Shown here: positions 18,538 to 26,230 of the stretch, in pieces
How positions within the stretch are numbered: the first letter of the stretch is position 1
Layout: each line of letters opens with the position of its first letter
From: JAFKFI01 sp963795435
GTDB taxonomy: Bacteria; Pseudomonadota; Alphaproteobacteria; Acetobacterales; Acetobacteraceae
DNA: 64,000 bases
Direction of reading: 5' to 3'
Assembly (NCBI GenBank): GCA_963795435.1
Contig: CAWCHV010000006.1
Coordinates: forward strand, 190,001-254,000
Made by a program: the position numbers and the translations under genes
The notes under the pieces: model-generated
The model's input: only the letters and a program-made list of their open reading frames with translations
Told to the model about the DNA's origin: nothing
The model's database searches: none

Positions 18538-19326
18538 ATGCCGGACGTACGGAACGTGGCGCGGGAGAGGCTGGAGCGCGGGGAGTTGTCGCTCGGCGTC
18601 GGCGTGCGGCTGACGCGAAGCGTGGAGATCGCGCCGGCCATGCAGGCGGCGGGCTTCGACTGGCTGTTTCTCGACCTCGAACACGGCACCATGTCGCTCG
18701 ACGCCGCGGCGCAGATCGCGGTTGGCGCGCTGGAGGCAGGGATCGCGCCGTTCGTGCGGATTCCGAACGGCGAATACGCGATGGCCACGCGGATGCTCGA
18801 CAACGGCGCGCTTGGGATCGTCGTGCCGCATGTCGATAGCGGCGGCGAGGCGCGCGAGATCGTGCAGGAGCTGAAATATCCGCCGATCGGCCATCGCTCG
18901 GTCGGCGGGTGCGGGCCGCATTACGGATTGCGCGCGGTGACTGTGGGCGAGGGCGCGCGCATCCTGAACGCGGCGACGATGATCATCGCCATGCTGGAAA
19001 CGCCGGCGGCAATCCAGAACGCAGACGCGATCGCGGCGGTGCCGGGTATCGACGTGCTGCTGATCGGCACCAACGATCTGTGCGCCGAGATGGGCATTCC
19101 GGGGGAGTTCGGGCATGAGCGCGTGGCGGATGCCTACCGCAAGATGATCGCGGCGGCGAAGCAGCACGGCAAGCATACGGGGATGGCGGGCGTCTACGAT
19201 CATGCGATCATGCCGCGCTATATCGAGATGGGCGCGCGCTTCATCCTGTCCGGCAACGACGCGTCGTTCGTGATGGCGAGCGCCGGCAACCGCTCCAGCT
19301 TTCTGCGCCAGATCACGCTCGCGTAA
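18538..19326 (+). CDS. HpcH/HpaI-family aldolase
   Basis: A 262-residue TIM-barrel class II (metal-dependent) aldolase of the HpcH/HpaI family, which cleaves 2-keto-4-hydroxy acids to pyruvate and an aldehyde. Visible family features are FDWLFLDLEHGTMSLD (metal and substrate loop, about residues 40-55), the pyruvate-binding MLETPAAIQNADAIAAVPGIDVLLIGTNDLC block with the metal-ligand Glu and Asp, and a C-terminal AGVYDHAIM. The physiological substrate is unknown. It appears to be a single gene between the HPF fusion and a convergent lipoprotein gene. Confidence 0.88.
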   Translation: MPDVRNVARERLERGELSLGVGVRLTRSVEIAPAMQAAGFDWLFLDLEHGTMSLDAAAQIAVGALEAGIAPFVRIPNGEYAMATRMLDNGALGIVVPHVDSGGEAREIVQELKYPPIGHRSVGGCGPHYGLRAVTVGEGARILNAATMIIAMLETPAAIQNADAIAAVPGIDVLLIGTNDLCAEMGIPGEFGHERVADAYRKMIAAAKQHGKHTGMAGVYDHAIMPRYIEMGARFILSGNDASFVMASAGNRSSFLRQITLA

Positions 19327-19336
19327 GCCGGCCCGG

Positions 19337-19798
19337 TCAGGTCCGGGTGGCGCCTGGAGGCAGAACCGTGTCGAGGTGCGAGCAGCCGGTTCCGTTCATG
19401 TGAACCTCGATGCTGCCGTCGGGATGGCGCCGGCCACTGACCTGCCCGCGCGGCCCGTTGCCGCTGATCGGCCTCACGGTCAGGTTGAAGCGGCCATCCG
19501 GCCCCGCCGCGCCTCGCGCGGAGCTGGTTCCCGACCCATCAGTGAACCAGACCACGCCGCGCAGGCCGATCGTCGCGCCGATATACATCCCCGCAATGTC
19601 CCAGCTCATCGGTGGGCAATCCTTGCCCTGCTCGCGCCGCGACGCGACGCCGGTGTCCGCCCATAATCGCGACTGCGTGGCCGGTGCGGCTGCTGCCGAG
19701 GGCGCCGATGCGACCGGCGTCGGCGCGGCCGGAGGCGCATTCTGGCATCCGCCGCCCGCGAGCAGCAGGGCGCCGAGCGCCGCGTGCCGGAGATTCAT
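19337..19798 (-). CDS. Small predicted lipoprotein, function unknown
   Basis: A protein of about 153 residues with a signal peptide and lipobox-like LLAGGGC (Cys near residue 18), then a low-complexity Ala/Pro stretch and a compact domain with the pattern DIAGMYIGATIGLRGVVWF. I do not recognise the family. I chose the ATG at 19798; a GTG two codons upstream is also possible. It starts 7 bp after the stop of the large unrecognised gene at 19805, so both are probably one transcript, and it may sit in the envelope. Confidence 0.65.
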   Translation of the reverse strand: MNLRHAALGALLLAGGGCQNAPPAAPTPVASAPSAAAAPATQSRLWADTGVASRREQGKDCPPMSWDIAGMYIGATIGLRGVVWFTDGSGTSSARGAAGPDGRFNLTVRPISGNGPRGQVSGRRHPDGSIEVHMNGTGCSHLDTVLPPGATRT

Positions 19799-19804
19799 TG
19801 GCAC

Positions 19805-21412
19805 TTACTGCAGCTCGGCGATCCCGAACGCTTCGCCGAAACGGCGGCTGGCTTCGAAGCGGTCGCCGTATTTGCGGTGGACGGCAGTGTGCTGCGCCGC
19901 GGCGAGGATCAGGCGGTCGCGGTCAGGCGACGTGCTCTTGCCGTAATCCTCCAACATGCACTGGGCGATCTCCTGGTTGTGGGGATCGTTGCCGATGCGG
20001 GTCGCCATCAACGCCAGGCGCCGCACCAGCGGGGCACGATCGGCGCCGCTGTCGAGATAGGCTTGCGTCCAGGCCAACCCTTCAGGCCCGTTGAGGTCGC
20101 CCACCGCGCTGTCCACGCGATCGAGCAATTGCTGACCCGAGAGCTTGCTGGCGCCGCCCGGCGCGCGGATCGTGACGGGGTTGAGGTCGCCGCTGTGCTT
20201 CTGGTGATGGGCGTTGCGGTTGAGGAAGGAGGCGGCGACCCAGAGCAGCTTGAGCCGCTGCGGATGGTCGAAATTGTCGTAGAACCAGCCGAGCGTGTTG
20301 CAGTACTCGTAGCAGTGCTGCGGCATCGAGAAATTGGTGTCGGTCTGCGTCTCGATCACCACCTGCGCCGCGGCGATCTGCAGCACGTCCACGATGCGGC
20401 GCGGGCTCTTGCCGGCGAGCAGCAACTTCGCGAGATGCTCGACATAGGCCGGCTCGGGCTGACGGATTATGATTTCGATCAGCTCATTGGCTTCCTGCTG
20501 CGTGAGGGCTCCGGTGTTGCCGAGCAACTCGCGCTCGCGCTCCGTGGTGCCGGCGTAGGGAACGGCGTGCAGGCTCTCGCCCTGGATGAACATGGTCACC
20601 GCGTTGCAGGCCATTTCGTAGGTGGAATACCAGCGCGGACCGACGGCGATGTCGAGCGCGCCGGCATAGACCACGTCATGCGCGTTGTCCCAGCCGACGA
20701 AATTGCCCAGCTCGACCGTGGCGCGGGCGCGGTAGGATTTGTGGCCGGTCGTGTAGGAGCGGTTGTAGAGCATCCGGTCCTGCACATCGATCATGCCCGC
20801 GAACACCAGCTCGGCCAGCACTTCGCGCCGGTTCGGCGCGTCCTGCATCAGACCGAGGAAGTGGCGGTAGGCCGGGATCACCTCGCCGCGATGCACGAGC
20901 GTGATCCACTGGTCGAGCCGGTCGCGCAGCGGCCCCGTGCTCGGCTCGGCCTGCTGATCCTGCCAGTAGACTTTCGGCGCGGGCGGGTTGTCGATCGTGC
21001 CCTTGAAGCCGCGCGTGTAGTGGCCGGGAGCCTTGCCGATCTTCTGGTTCCAGATGTCGAGCCCGGTCGGGATGTACCAGATGGTCTGCGCCATCGGCAG
21101 GTTCGCGAGGTCGGCGGGCAGCATCCGGCTGAGATTGATCCCGGCGCGGGCGCTGAGCAGGCAGTGGTCGTTGTTGACGAAGTTGGGATAGCCGTTGTCG
21201 ATGCGCTCGTGGTACGGCACGTGGGTGTAGGGCGCGTGGATGCGGACGGCCTCGGCGACGATCTCCGGCATCGGCCGGCCGGATTTAAGCAGCTCGTAGT
21301 AGGCCGTGCTGGCGCCCACCTGGTCGCGCGCGAGGATGCGGTCCTCGAGCCGGTCGTAGAGCCCAGCTGCTTCTCCGGAGCGCTCCTTGAGCGCCGCATT
21401 CCGCGCAACCAT
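19805..21412 (-). CDS. Uncharacterised 535-residue protein
   Basis: I do not recognise this family. The ATG at 21412 is chosen because GGAGG lies directly upstream; a TTG 22 codons earlier opens a longer frame. There is no signal peptide or membrane segment. The sequence is rich in conserved-looking aromatic, His and Asn residues (PNFVNNDHCLLSARAGIN; MAQTIWYIPTGLDIWNQKIG; ELGNFVGWDNAHDVVYAGAL; NFSMPQHCYEYCNTLGWFYD), as in an enzyme with an alpha-helical fold, perhaps metal- or haem-binding. Composition matches the surrounding genes, so recent transfer is not indicated. It is followed by a small lipoprotein gene. Confidence 0.75.
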   Translation of the reverse strand: MVARNAALKERSGEAAGLYDRLEDRILARDQVGASTAYYELLKSGRPMPEIVAEAVRIHAPYTHVPYHERIDNGYPNFVNNDHCLLSARAGINLSRMLPADLANLPMAQTIWYIPTGLDIWNQKIGKAPGHYTRGFKGTIDNPPAPKVYWQDQQAEPSTGPLRDRLDQWITLVHRGEVIPAYRHFLGLMQDAPNRREVLAELVFAGMIDVQDRMLYNRSYTTGHKSYRARATVELGNFVGWDNAHDVVYAGALDIAVGPRWYSTYEMACNAVTMFIQGESLHAVPYAGTTERERELLGNTGALTQQEANELIEIIIRQPEPAYVEHLAKLLLAGKSPRRIVDVLQIAAAQVVIETQTDTNFSMPQHCYEYCNTLGWFYDNFDHPQRLKLLWVAASFLNRNAHHQKHSGDLNPVTIRAPGGASKLSGQQLLDRVDSAVGDLNGPEGLAWTQAYLDSGADRAPLVRRLALMATRIGNDPHNQEIAQCMLEDYGKSTSPDRDRLILAAAQHTAVHRKYGDRFEASRRFGEAFGIAELQ

Positions 21413-21537
21413 CCGCTTCCTCCGTCTCGCATCTTTCTCGGTCCAGGAAAGCCTACTCCCCGGTTTCCCACCGGGCAACGGAGCTTGCGGACCGGGCCGG
21501 TCTTGCCCAAGCTCCTGGTCCCGGTGGGGAGGAAAAC

Positions 21538-21945
21538 ATGAAGATCAAGCGGATCGAGCACGTCGCGGTGGCGGTGAAGAACATGCAGGCGAGCGTGGGG
21601 CTGCTGGAGCGGGCGTTCGGGCTCAAGCTCGAATACGAGGAGCGGATCGGCGACGTGAAGCTGGCGATGCTCCCGGTGGGCGAGACCTACATCGAGCTGC
21701 TGGACGGGGTTTCGCGAAACTCCGACATCGGCGCCCAGATCCCCGAACAGGGCGAGGGGCTGTTCCACATCTGCTTCGAGGTGGAGGACATCGATGGCGC
21801 GCTCGCCGAATTGCGCGAGAAGGGGATCAGGTTGATCGATGAAGCGCCGCGCAACGGGCATGGCGGCAGCCGGATCGCCTTCATCGACCCGAGTGCCACG
21901 CGCAACCTGCTGATAGAGCTGGCGGAGCTCCCAGGCGGGCATTGA
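21538..21945 (+). CDS. mce: Methylmalonyl-CoA epimerase
   Basis: A 135-residue vicinal-oxygen-chelate protein that interconverts (2S)- and (2R)-methylmalonyl-CoA in propionyl-CoA breakdown. Two beta-alpha-beta-beta-beta repeats are visible. Metal ligands fit His in IEHVAVAV (about residue 8), His in GLFHICFEVEDI and Glu in LIELAE near the C-terminus. Length and order are as in typical bacterial epimerases. No mutase gene is in the window. The gene is preceded by GGGGAGG. Confidence 0.85.
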   Translation: MKIKRIEHVAVAVKNMQASVGLLERAFGLKLEYEERIGDVKLAMLPVGETYIELLDGVSRNSDIGAQIPEQGEGLFHICFEVEDIDGALAELREKGIRLIDEAPRNGHGGSRIAFIDPSATRNLLIELAELPGGH

Positions 21946-22072
21946 GGATACGGCTGATTGTGCACTGCACAGTCGCGGTTTGCGGAGGCCCCGACGCAAG
22001 GCGCAAGCTGTTGCCCGGAGCCGTGGCGGCCCGGTGCGAGCCGGGCCGCGCGAAGCATCGGAGGGGCAGGCC

Positions 22073-22507
22073 ATGACGGTTGCAGCGATCCTCAAGCACA
22101 AAGGCTATCAAGTGCTCTCGGTCAACCCGACGGCGACCATCGCCGAGGTTGTACAAGTGCTGTCGCAGAAGCGCATTGGCGCGGTGGTGGTGATCGACGC
22201 CGCCGACCAGTTGCTCGGCATTGTCAGCGAGCGCGACGTGATGCACTCGCTGGCGGCCAATGGCGCGCGCACCCTGGAGATGTCGGCGGGACAGCTGATG
22301 ACCCGCGTGCTTCACACCGTCACGCCGCAGACCACCGAGGTAGAGGCGATGACGATGATGACGGCGAGCCGCGTCCGTCACCTGCCGGTGATCGAGCATG
22401 GCGCGCTGATCGGCATGATCAGCATCGGCGACGTGGTCAAGGCGCGCATCATGCAGCAGGACCAGGAGGTGGACAGCCTCAAGGCCTACGTGGCGGGCGC
22501 GACCTGA
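22073..22507 (+). CDS. CBS-pair domain protein
   Basis: A 144-residue cytoplasmic protein made of two CBS motifs (about residues 8-62 and 76-130) and little else. Such stand-alone CBS pairs bind adenine nucleotides or act as redox/energy sensors. Signatures are GAVVVIDAADQLLGIVSERDVM and RVRHLPVIEHGALIGMISIGDV. The ATG at 22073 has GAGGGG before it; the longer frame to 21980 is rejected for lack of similarity. No partner is evident next door. Confidence 0.88.
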   Translation: MTVAAILKHKGYQVLSVNPTATIAEVVQVLSQKRIGAVVVIDAADQLLGIVSERDVMHSLAANGARTLEMSAGQLMTRVLHTVTPQTTEVEAMTMMTASRVRHLPVIEHGALIGMISIGDVVKARIMQQDQEVDSLKAYVAGAT

Positions 22508-22516
22508 AACTGGCGC

Positions 22517-22813
22517 TTACGGGTGCGTCGGGCCACTCGGTGTCGGCACGCGCGCGTTCGGATTGTTCCAGGGAGGCGGGCCGAGGTTGAGCTGGCTTGG
22601 GCTGGTGCTGGCGCCGGTCACCGCCCCGGCACCGGCGCCGATCGCGCCGCCCGCCAGCGCGCCGACGGGGCCGCCCAGGGCGCCGATACCCGCGCCCGTC
22701 GCCGCCCCGGCCGCCGCGCCGCCGGTCGTGCGCTCCTTCTCGCCCGTGCCACAGCCCGCCAGCAGCGCGAGAGCGCCGAGGGCGGCCATCGTGATCGGCC
22801 ATTTCGCTGTCAT
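22517..22813 (-). CDS. Glycine-zipper lipoprotein
   Basis: A 98-residue protein with a lipobox (ALLAGC, Cys at about 21) followed by a glycine-zipper segment (GAAAGAATGAGIGALGG, then GAIGAGAGAVTG). This resembles the 17-kDa surface antigen/osmotically inducible glycine-zipper lipoproteins of the outer membrane. The C-terminus is Pro/Asn rich. The start is the ATG at 22813; the very long open frame extending to 23905 on this strand is a shadow of the deacetylase gene. It is convergent with the CBS gene, their stops being about 10 bp apart. Confidence 0.78.
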   Translation of the reverse strand: MTAKWPITMAALGALALLAGCGTGEKERTTGGAAAGAATGAGIGALGGPVGALAGGAIGAGAGAVTGASTSPSQLNLGPPPWNNPNARVPTPSGPTHP

Positions 22814-22987
22814 TGTCCGCCTCGCATGAGGATCGAAGATCGACGTTCGCGATCCCGGAACGTGCGGTGAACAGCACGGTTGCAGGCAGCGAGGTCGAAC
22901 CGGCTGCAATTCCATGCGTGGACCGGCTAGGCTGTTGCCGAACCAAACGAAGGGCCAACCAAGGGCCAACCAAGGGAAGGTGTGCGG

Positions 22988-23899
22988 ATGGAGCCGGATC
23001 TCGTCGCCTACTCGCCGGTCATGCACCGGCCGCGGCTGCGCTGGCCGGGCGGGGCGCGCGTGGCGCTGTGGGTGGTGCCGAATATCGAGCATTACGAATT
23101 CATGCCGAAATTCGTGCGCACGCGTGACCCCTGGCCGCGCTCGCCGCACCCCGACGTGCTCGGCTATTCGCAGCGCGACTACGGCAACCGCGTCGGGCTC
23201 TGGCGGCTGTTCCGACTGAGCGACGATTTCGGCATGAAATGCACCGTCAGCCTCAATCTCGCGGTGATCCAGCACTATCCGGCCATCCTGGAGGCGATGG
23301 AGAAGCGCGGCTGGGAGCTGATGTCGCACGGCATCTACAACACCCGCTATCACTGGAACTTCACCGAAGCCGAGGAGCGCGAGGCGATGCAGGAGGCCGC
23401 CGCGATCCATCTGAGCCTCACCGGACGGCGCATCCGCGGCTGGTTCAGCCCGGCGATCACCAACACGCTGCGCACGTTCGATCTCGCCGCCGAAACCGGC
23501 TACGACTACACCGCCGACCTCTACCACGACGACCAGCCGTTTCCGCTCAAGGTCAAAAGCGGAAAACTGCTGTCGATGCCGTACTCGGTCGATCTCAACG
23601 ACGTGATCCTGCATCGGCGCGGCGAAGAGGCGGAGGCGTTCGCGAGGCAGATCCGCGACTATTTCGACACCGTGTACGAGGAGGGCGCGGAGCAGGGGCG
23701 GGTGATGTGCGTCGCACTGCATCCGTACTGGGTTGGACAGCCGCATCGCATCCGGGCGTTCCGCCGCGCGCTGGAATACATCCTGTCGCATCCCGGCGTG
23801 TGGCTGACCACCGCCGCCGAGATCGCGGATTGGTACAACGTCAATCATCTTCCGGCGATCGAGGCGCATCTCGCGGCGCGGGAGGCGGCCAATGGCTGA
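22988..23899 (+). CDS. Polysaccharide deacetylase-like (NodB/PuuE-type) protein 1
   Basis: A 303-residue protein of the NodB-homology superfamily, closest in style to the allantoinase PuuE/peptidoglycan deacetylase branch (LRWPGGARVALWVVPNIEHYEF; YSQRDYGNRVG; ELMSHGIYNTRYHW; FSPAITNT; LHPYWVGQPHR). No signal peptide is present, so it acts in the cytoplasm, probably on a small amide rather than a cell-wall polymer. I prefer the ATG at 22988 (GGGAAGG about 8 bp upstream) to the GTG at 22982. Its stop overlaps the start of a paralogue by 8 bp. Confidence 0.83.
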   Translation: MEPDLVAYSPVMHRPRLRWPGGARVALWVVPNIEHYEFMPKFVRTRDPWPRSPHPDVLGYSQRDYGNRVGLWRLFRLSDDFGMKCTVSLNLAVIQHYPAILEAMEKRGWELMSHGIYNTRYHWNFTEAEEREAMQEAAAIHLSLTGRRIRGWFSPAITNTLRTFDLAAETGYDYTADLYHDDQPFPLKVKSGKLLSMPYSVDLNDVILHRRGEEAEAFARQIRDYFDTVYEEGAEQGRVMCVALHPYWVGQPHRIRAFRRALEYILSHPGVWLTTAAEIADWYNVNHLPAIEAHLAAREAANG

Positions 23900-24800
23900 G
23901 GGCACGCCGCCGCGTGACGAAGCCCGCGCACCGGGGATGGACCACGACCTTTATCCGTTTCGTACCCTGGAGCAGGCCCCGCGCTTCGTCTGGCCGGGCG
24001 GCGCGCGCATCGCGCTGACCGTCACGCTCATGCTTGACCATTGGGAGGTGAACCCGCCGGACCACGCCAGCCGCGACCCGCGCATTGCCTCGCCGCTCGG
24101 CGCCTACTTTCCCGACTGGCTGACCTGGAGTCAGCGCGAGTACGGCAACCGCGTCGGCATCTTCCGCGTGCTGCAAGTGCTGGACCAGTTCGACCTGGTG
24201 CCGAGCGTGGCGCTCGGATCGGCGGCGGCGAAGCGCTACCCGGAACTCGTGGACGAGTGCAGTCGCCGGAACGCTTGCTTCATGGCGCACGGCAGCCATG
24301 CCACGCGCCGCATCACCAGCCGGATGAGCGAGGCGGAGGAGCGCGCCTTCATCATCGAGAGCCGCGACGCGGTGAAGGCCGCCGCGGGAGAAGCGCCGCG
24401 AGGCTGGTGCGGTCAGGATTTCAACCAGTCCGCCCGGACGCCCGCGCTCCTCGCGGAGGCCGGCTTCGCCTACACGACGGACTGGGCGAACGACGATCGG
24501 CCATTCCTGCTGAGGGACAGGCTACTCGCGCTGCCGCCGCAGCCGGAGTGGAACGACCTCGAATGCATGTGGCTGCGGCGCGTCGCGCCTTCGGTCTGGG
24601 CCGATTGCGTCGCGGAGGCGTTCGCGTTCCTGCACGAGGAAGGCGGCGGCGTTTTCAATCTGACATTGCATCCGTGGATTTCCGGCCAGGCGCACCGCAT
24701 CCGTTGGCTGCACGAGAGCTTGACGCAAATTGTGGGTCGGCCCGGAATTTGGCGCGCCACTACGGACGAGGTGGCGCGCGTCGCTCGCGAGCAGCTATAA
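23892..24800 (+). CDS. Polysaccharide deacetylase-like (NodB/PuuE-type) protein 2
   Basis: A 302-residue paralogue of the preceding gene, with the same order of blocks: FVWPGGARIALTVTLMLDHWE, WSQREYGNRVGIFR, ACFMAHGSHATRRI, GWCGQDFNQS and TLHPWISGQAHRIRW. The overlap of the two reading frames (8 bp) implies coupled translation and perhaps a heteromer or two steps on related substrates. Key positions differ between the copies (for example SHGIYNT versus AHGSHAT), so they are not redundant. The substrate is unknown. Confidence 0.83.
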   Translation: MAEGTPPRDEARAPGMDHDLYPFRTLEQAPRFVWPGGARIALTVTLMLDHWEVNPPDHASRDPRIASPLGAYFPDWLTWSQREYGNRVGIFRVLQVLDQFDLVPSVALGSAAAKRYPELVDECSRRNACFMAHGSHATRRITSRMSEAEERAFIIESRDAVKAAAGEAPRGWCGQDFNQSARTPALLAEAGFAYTTDWANDDRPFLLRDRLLALPPQPEWNDLECMWLRRVAPSVWADCVAEAFAFLHEEGGGVFNLTLHPWISGQAHRIRWLHESLTQIVGRPGIWRATTDEVARVAREQL

Positions 24801-24830
24801 CCGGGCGGCACGACCTGGAGAACGAGCCCG

Positions 24831-25274
24831 ATGCAAGCACCGATCACATTGCCCAAGGCGCCCGGCTGGATAGGCGAATTTCGGGCGTTCATCGCCCGCG
24901 GCAACGTGGTGGATCTCGCGGTCGGCATCATCATCGGCGTCGCCTTCACCGCGATCGTGAACAGCTTGGTGAAGGACATCTTCAACCCGCTGATCGGCAT
25001 GGCGATCGGCGGCATCGATTTCAGCAACATCTTCTTCGCGCTCAACGGGCAGCACTACAACTCGCTGGCCGACGCGCAGAGGGCCGGCGCGCCGACCGTG
25101 AATCTCGGCGTGTTCATCAACACCGTCATCAACTTCATCATCGTCGCTTTCGCCGTCTTCTGGCTGGTGAAGGTGGTTTCCAAGGTGATCCATAAGGAAA
25201 AGGGCCAGGCGGCGCCGGCGCGCAGCGAGGTCCTGCTCGAGGAAATCCGCGACATCCTGAAGCAGCGCGCCTAA
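24831..25274 (+). CDS. mscL: Large-conductance mechanosensitive channel MscL
   Basis: A 147-residue inner-membrane channel that opens on membrane tension in hypo-osmotic shock. The N-terminal amphipathic helix and TM1 (FIARGNVVDLAVGIIIGVAF) carry the MscL signature. TM2 is INTVINFIIVAFAVFWLVKV, and the C-terminal helical bundle ends in LLEEIRDILKQR. The periplasmic loop (about residues 63-95) is somewhat longer than in E. coli. It starts 30 bp after the deacetylase pair. Confidence 0.96.
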   Translation: MQAPITLPKAPGWIGEFRAFIARGNVVDLAVGIIIGVAFTAIVNSLVKDIFNPLIGMAIGGIDFSNIFFALNGQHYNSLADAQRAGAPTVNLGVFINTVINFIIVAFAVFWLVKVVSKVIHKEKGQAAPARSEVLLEEIRDILKQRA

Positions 25275-25295
25275 CCCAGACCATTCTTCGGCAGC

Positions 25296-25312
25296 ACCCC
25301 GGCAACCGGGGT
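25296..25312 (+). terminator. Hairpin after mscL
   Basis: ACCCCGG pairs perfectly with CCGGGGT across a CAA loop, 22 bp after the mscL stop. It is compact and GC-rich but lacks a long U-tract. Confidence 0.5.
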
Positions 25313-25326
25313 CGACAGGTATTGTC

Positions 25327-26226
25327 TTGATCGCACGTGTCGCCGCCGGTCTTGTGTTGCTGCTGCTCGGCGCGTGCGCCGGCCCGCTGGGCGGAGATTG
25401 TCGGCAGCAGCCCCTGGCGCAACTGCCGATCGAGATGCGCCGCAACATCCCGGTCGTCGCCGCGACGATCGACGACGCGCCCGCGACTCTGGTCCTCGAC
25501 ACGGGCGCCGAGCACACGGTTCTGCTGGCCTCCTTTGTCGATCGGATCCGCCTCAAGCGGGACTTCCGTCACGCGACGATGATCCGCGGCATGGGCAGCG
25601 CGATGGCGACGGCGTCGGCGCGACCCGACGAAATCGTGCTCGGCCGTGTGACGGTGGACCGGCCCTACGTGATCGTCGGCTCCTTCTCCACCGGCGACTT
25701 GCCCGGAGGGGTGCCGGACGGCCTGTTGGGCGCCGACATCCTGGCGCATTTCGACGTCGATATCGACGTGCCGGACGGCCGGGTGACGCTGTACCCCGTC
25801 TGCCCGGGCGCCGTCCCGCCGTGGACCCAGCCCTATGTCTCGCTGCAAGGCCGGCTGGTGCGTGGGCGGTTCCTCATCCCGGTGAAGCTCGATGGCGTGA
25901 CGATCCTGGTCGCGGTGGACACCGGGGCGGAATATTCGCTGGTCAGCACCCGCGCGGCTCAGGAGGCCGGCGTTTCCCCGGCAATGCTGGCCCGTGATCC
26001 GCCGGCCGCCCTCGCGGTGGTCGGCCCGGACCAGCTGACGGCCCGGGTTCATCGGTTCCGCGAGATCACCCTCGGGGCGGAGAGCTATCCCGACCCCGTG
26101 CTCCCGGTCATCGCGTTTCCCAGTGCTGGCATGGATGGGTTGTTGGGCATGAACTACCTGCGCTCGAACCGGATCTGGCTTTCATACGCGAGCGGGCAGG
26201 TGTTCGTGGCGCGCGCGGCGCCATAG
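25327..26226 (+). CDS. Lipoprotein with two retropepsin-like aspartic protease domains
   Basis: A 299-residue exported protein. The N-terminus is a lipoprotein signal with lipobox LLGAC (Cys17). Two retropepsin-type active-site loops are visible: LVLDTGAEHT (Asp58) and VAVDTGAEYS (Asp about 199). Each is followed by a flap-like and hydrophobic GLLG segment (GLLGADIL, GLLGMNYL). Single-domain retropepsins work as dimers; here two copies in one chain could form an internal pseudo-dimer, as in pepsins. The substrate is unknown. The start codon is TTG at 25327. It is convergent with the ClC gene. Confidence 0.82.
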   Translation: MIARVAAGLVLLLLGACAGPLGGDCRQQPLAQLPIEMRRNIPVVAATIDDAPATLVLDTGAEHTVLLASFVDRIRLKRDFRHATMIRGMGSAMATASARPDEIVLGRVTVDRPYVIVGSFSTGDLPGGVPDGLLGADILAHFDVDIDVPDGRVTLYPVCPGAVPPWTQPYVSLQGRLVRGRFLIPVKLDGVTILVAVDTGAEYSLVSTRAAQEAGVSPAMLARDPPAALAVVGPDQLTARVHRFREITLGAESYPDPVLPVIAFPSAGMDGLLGMNYLRSNRIWLSYASGQVFVARAAP

Positions 26227-26230
26227 CGCG

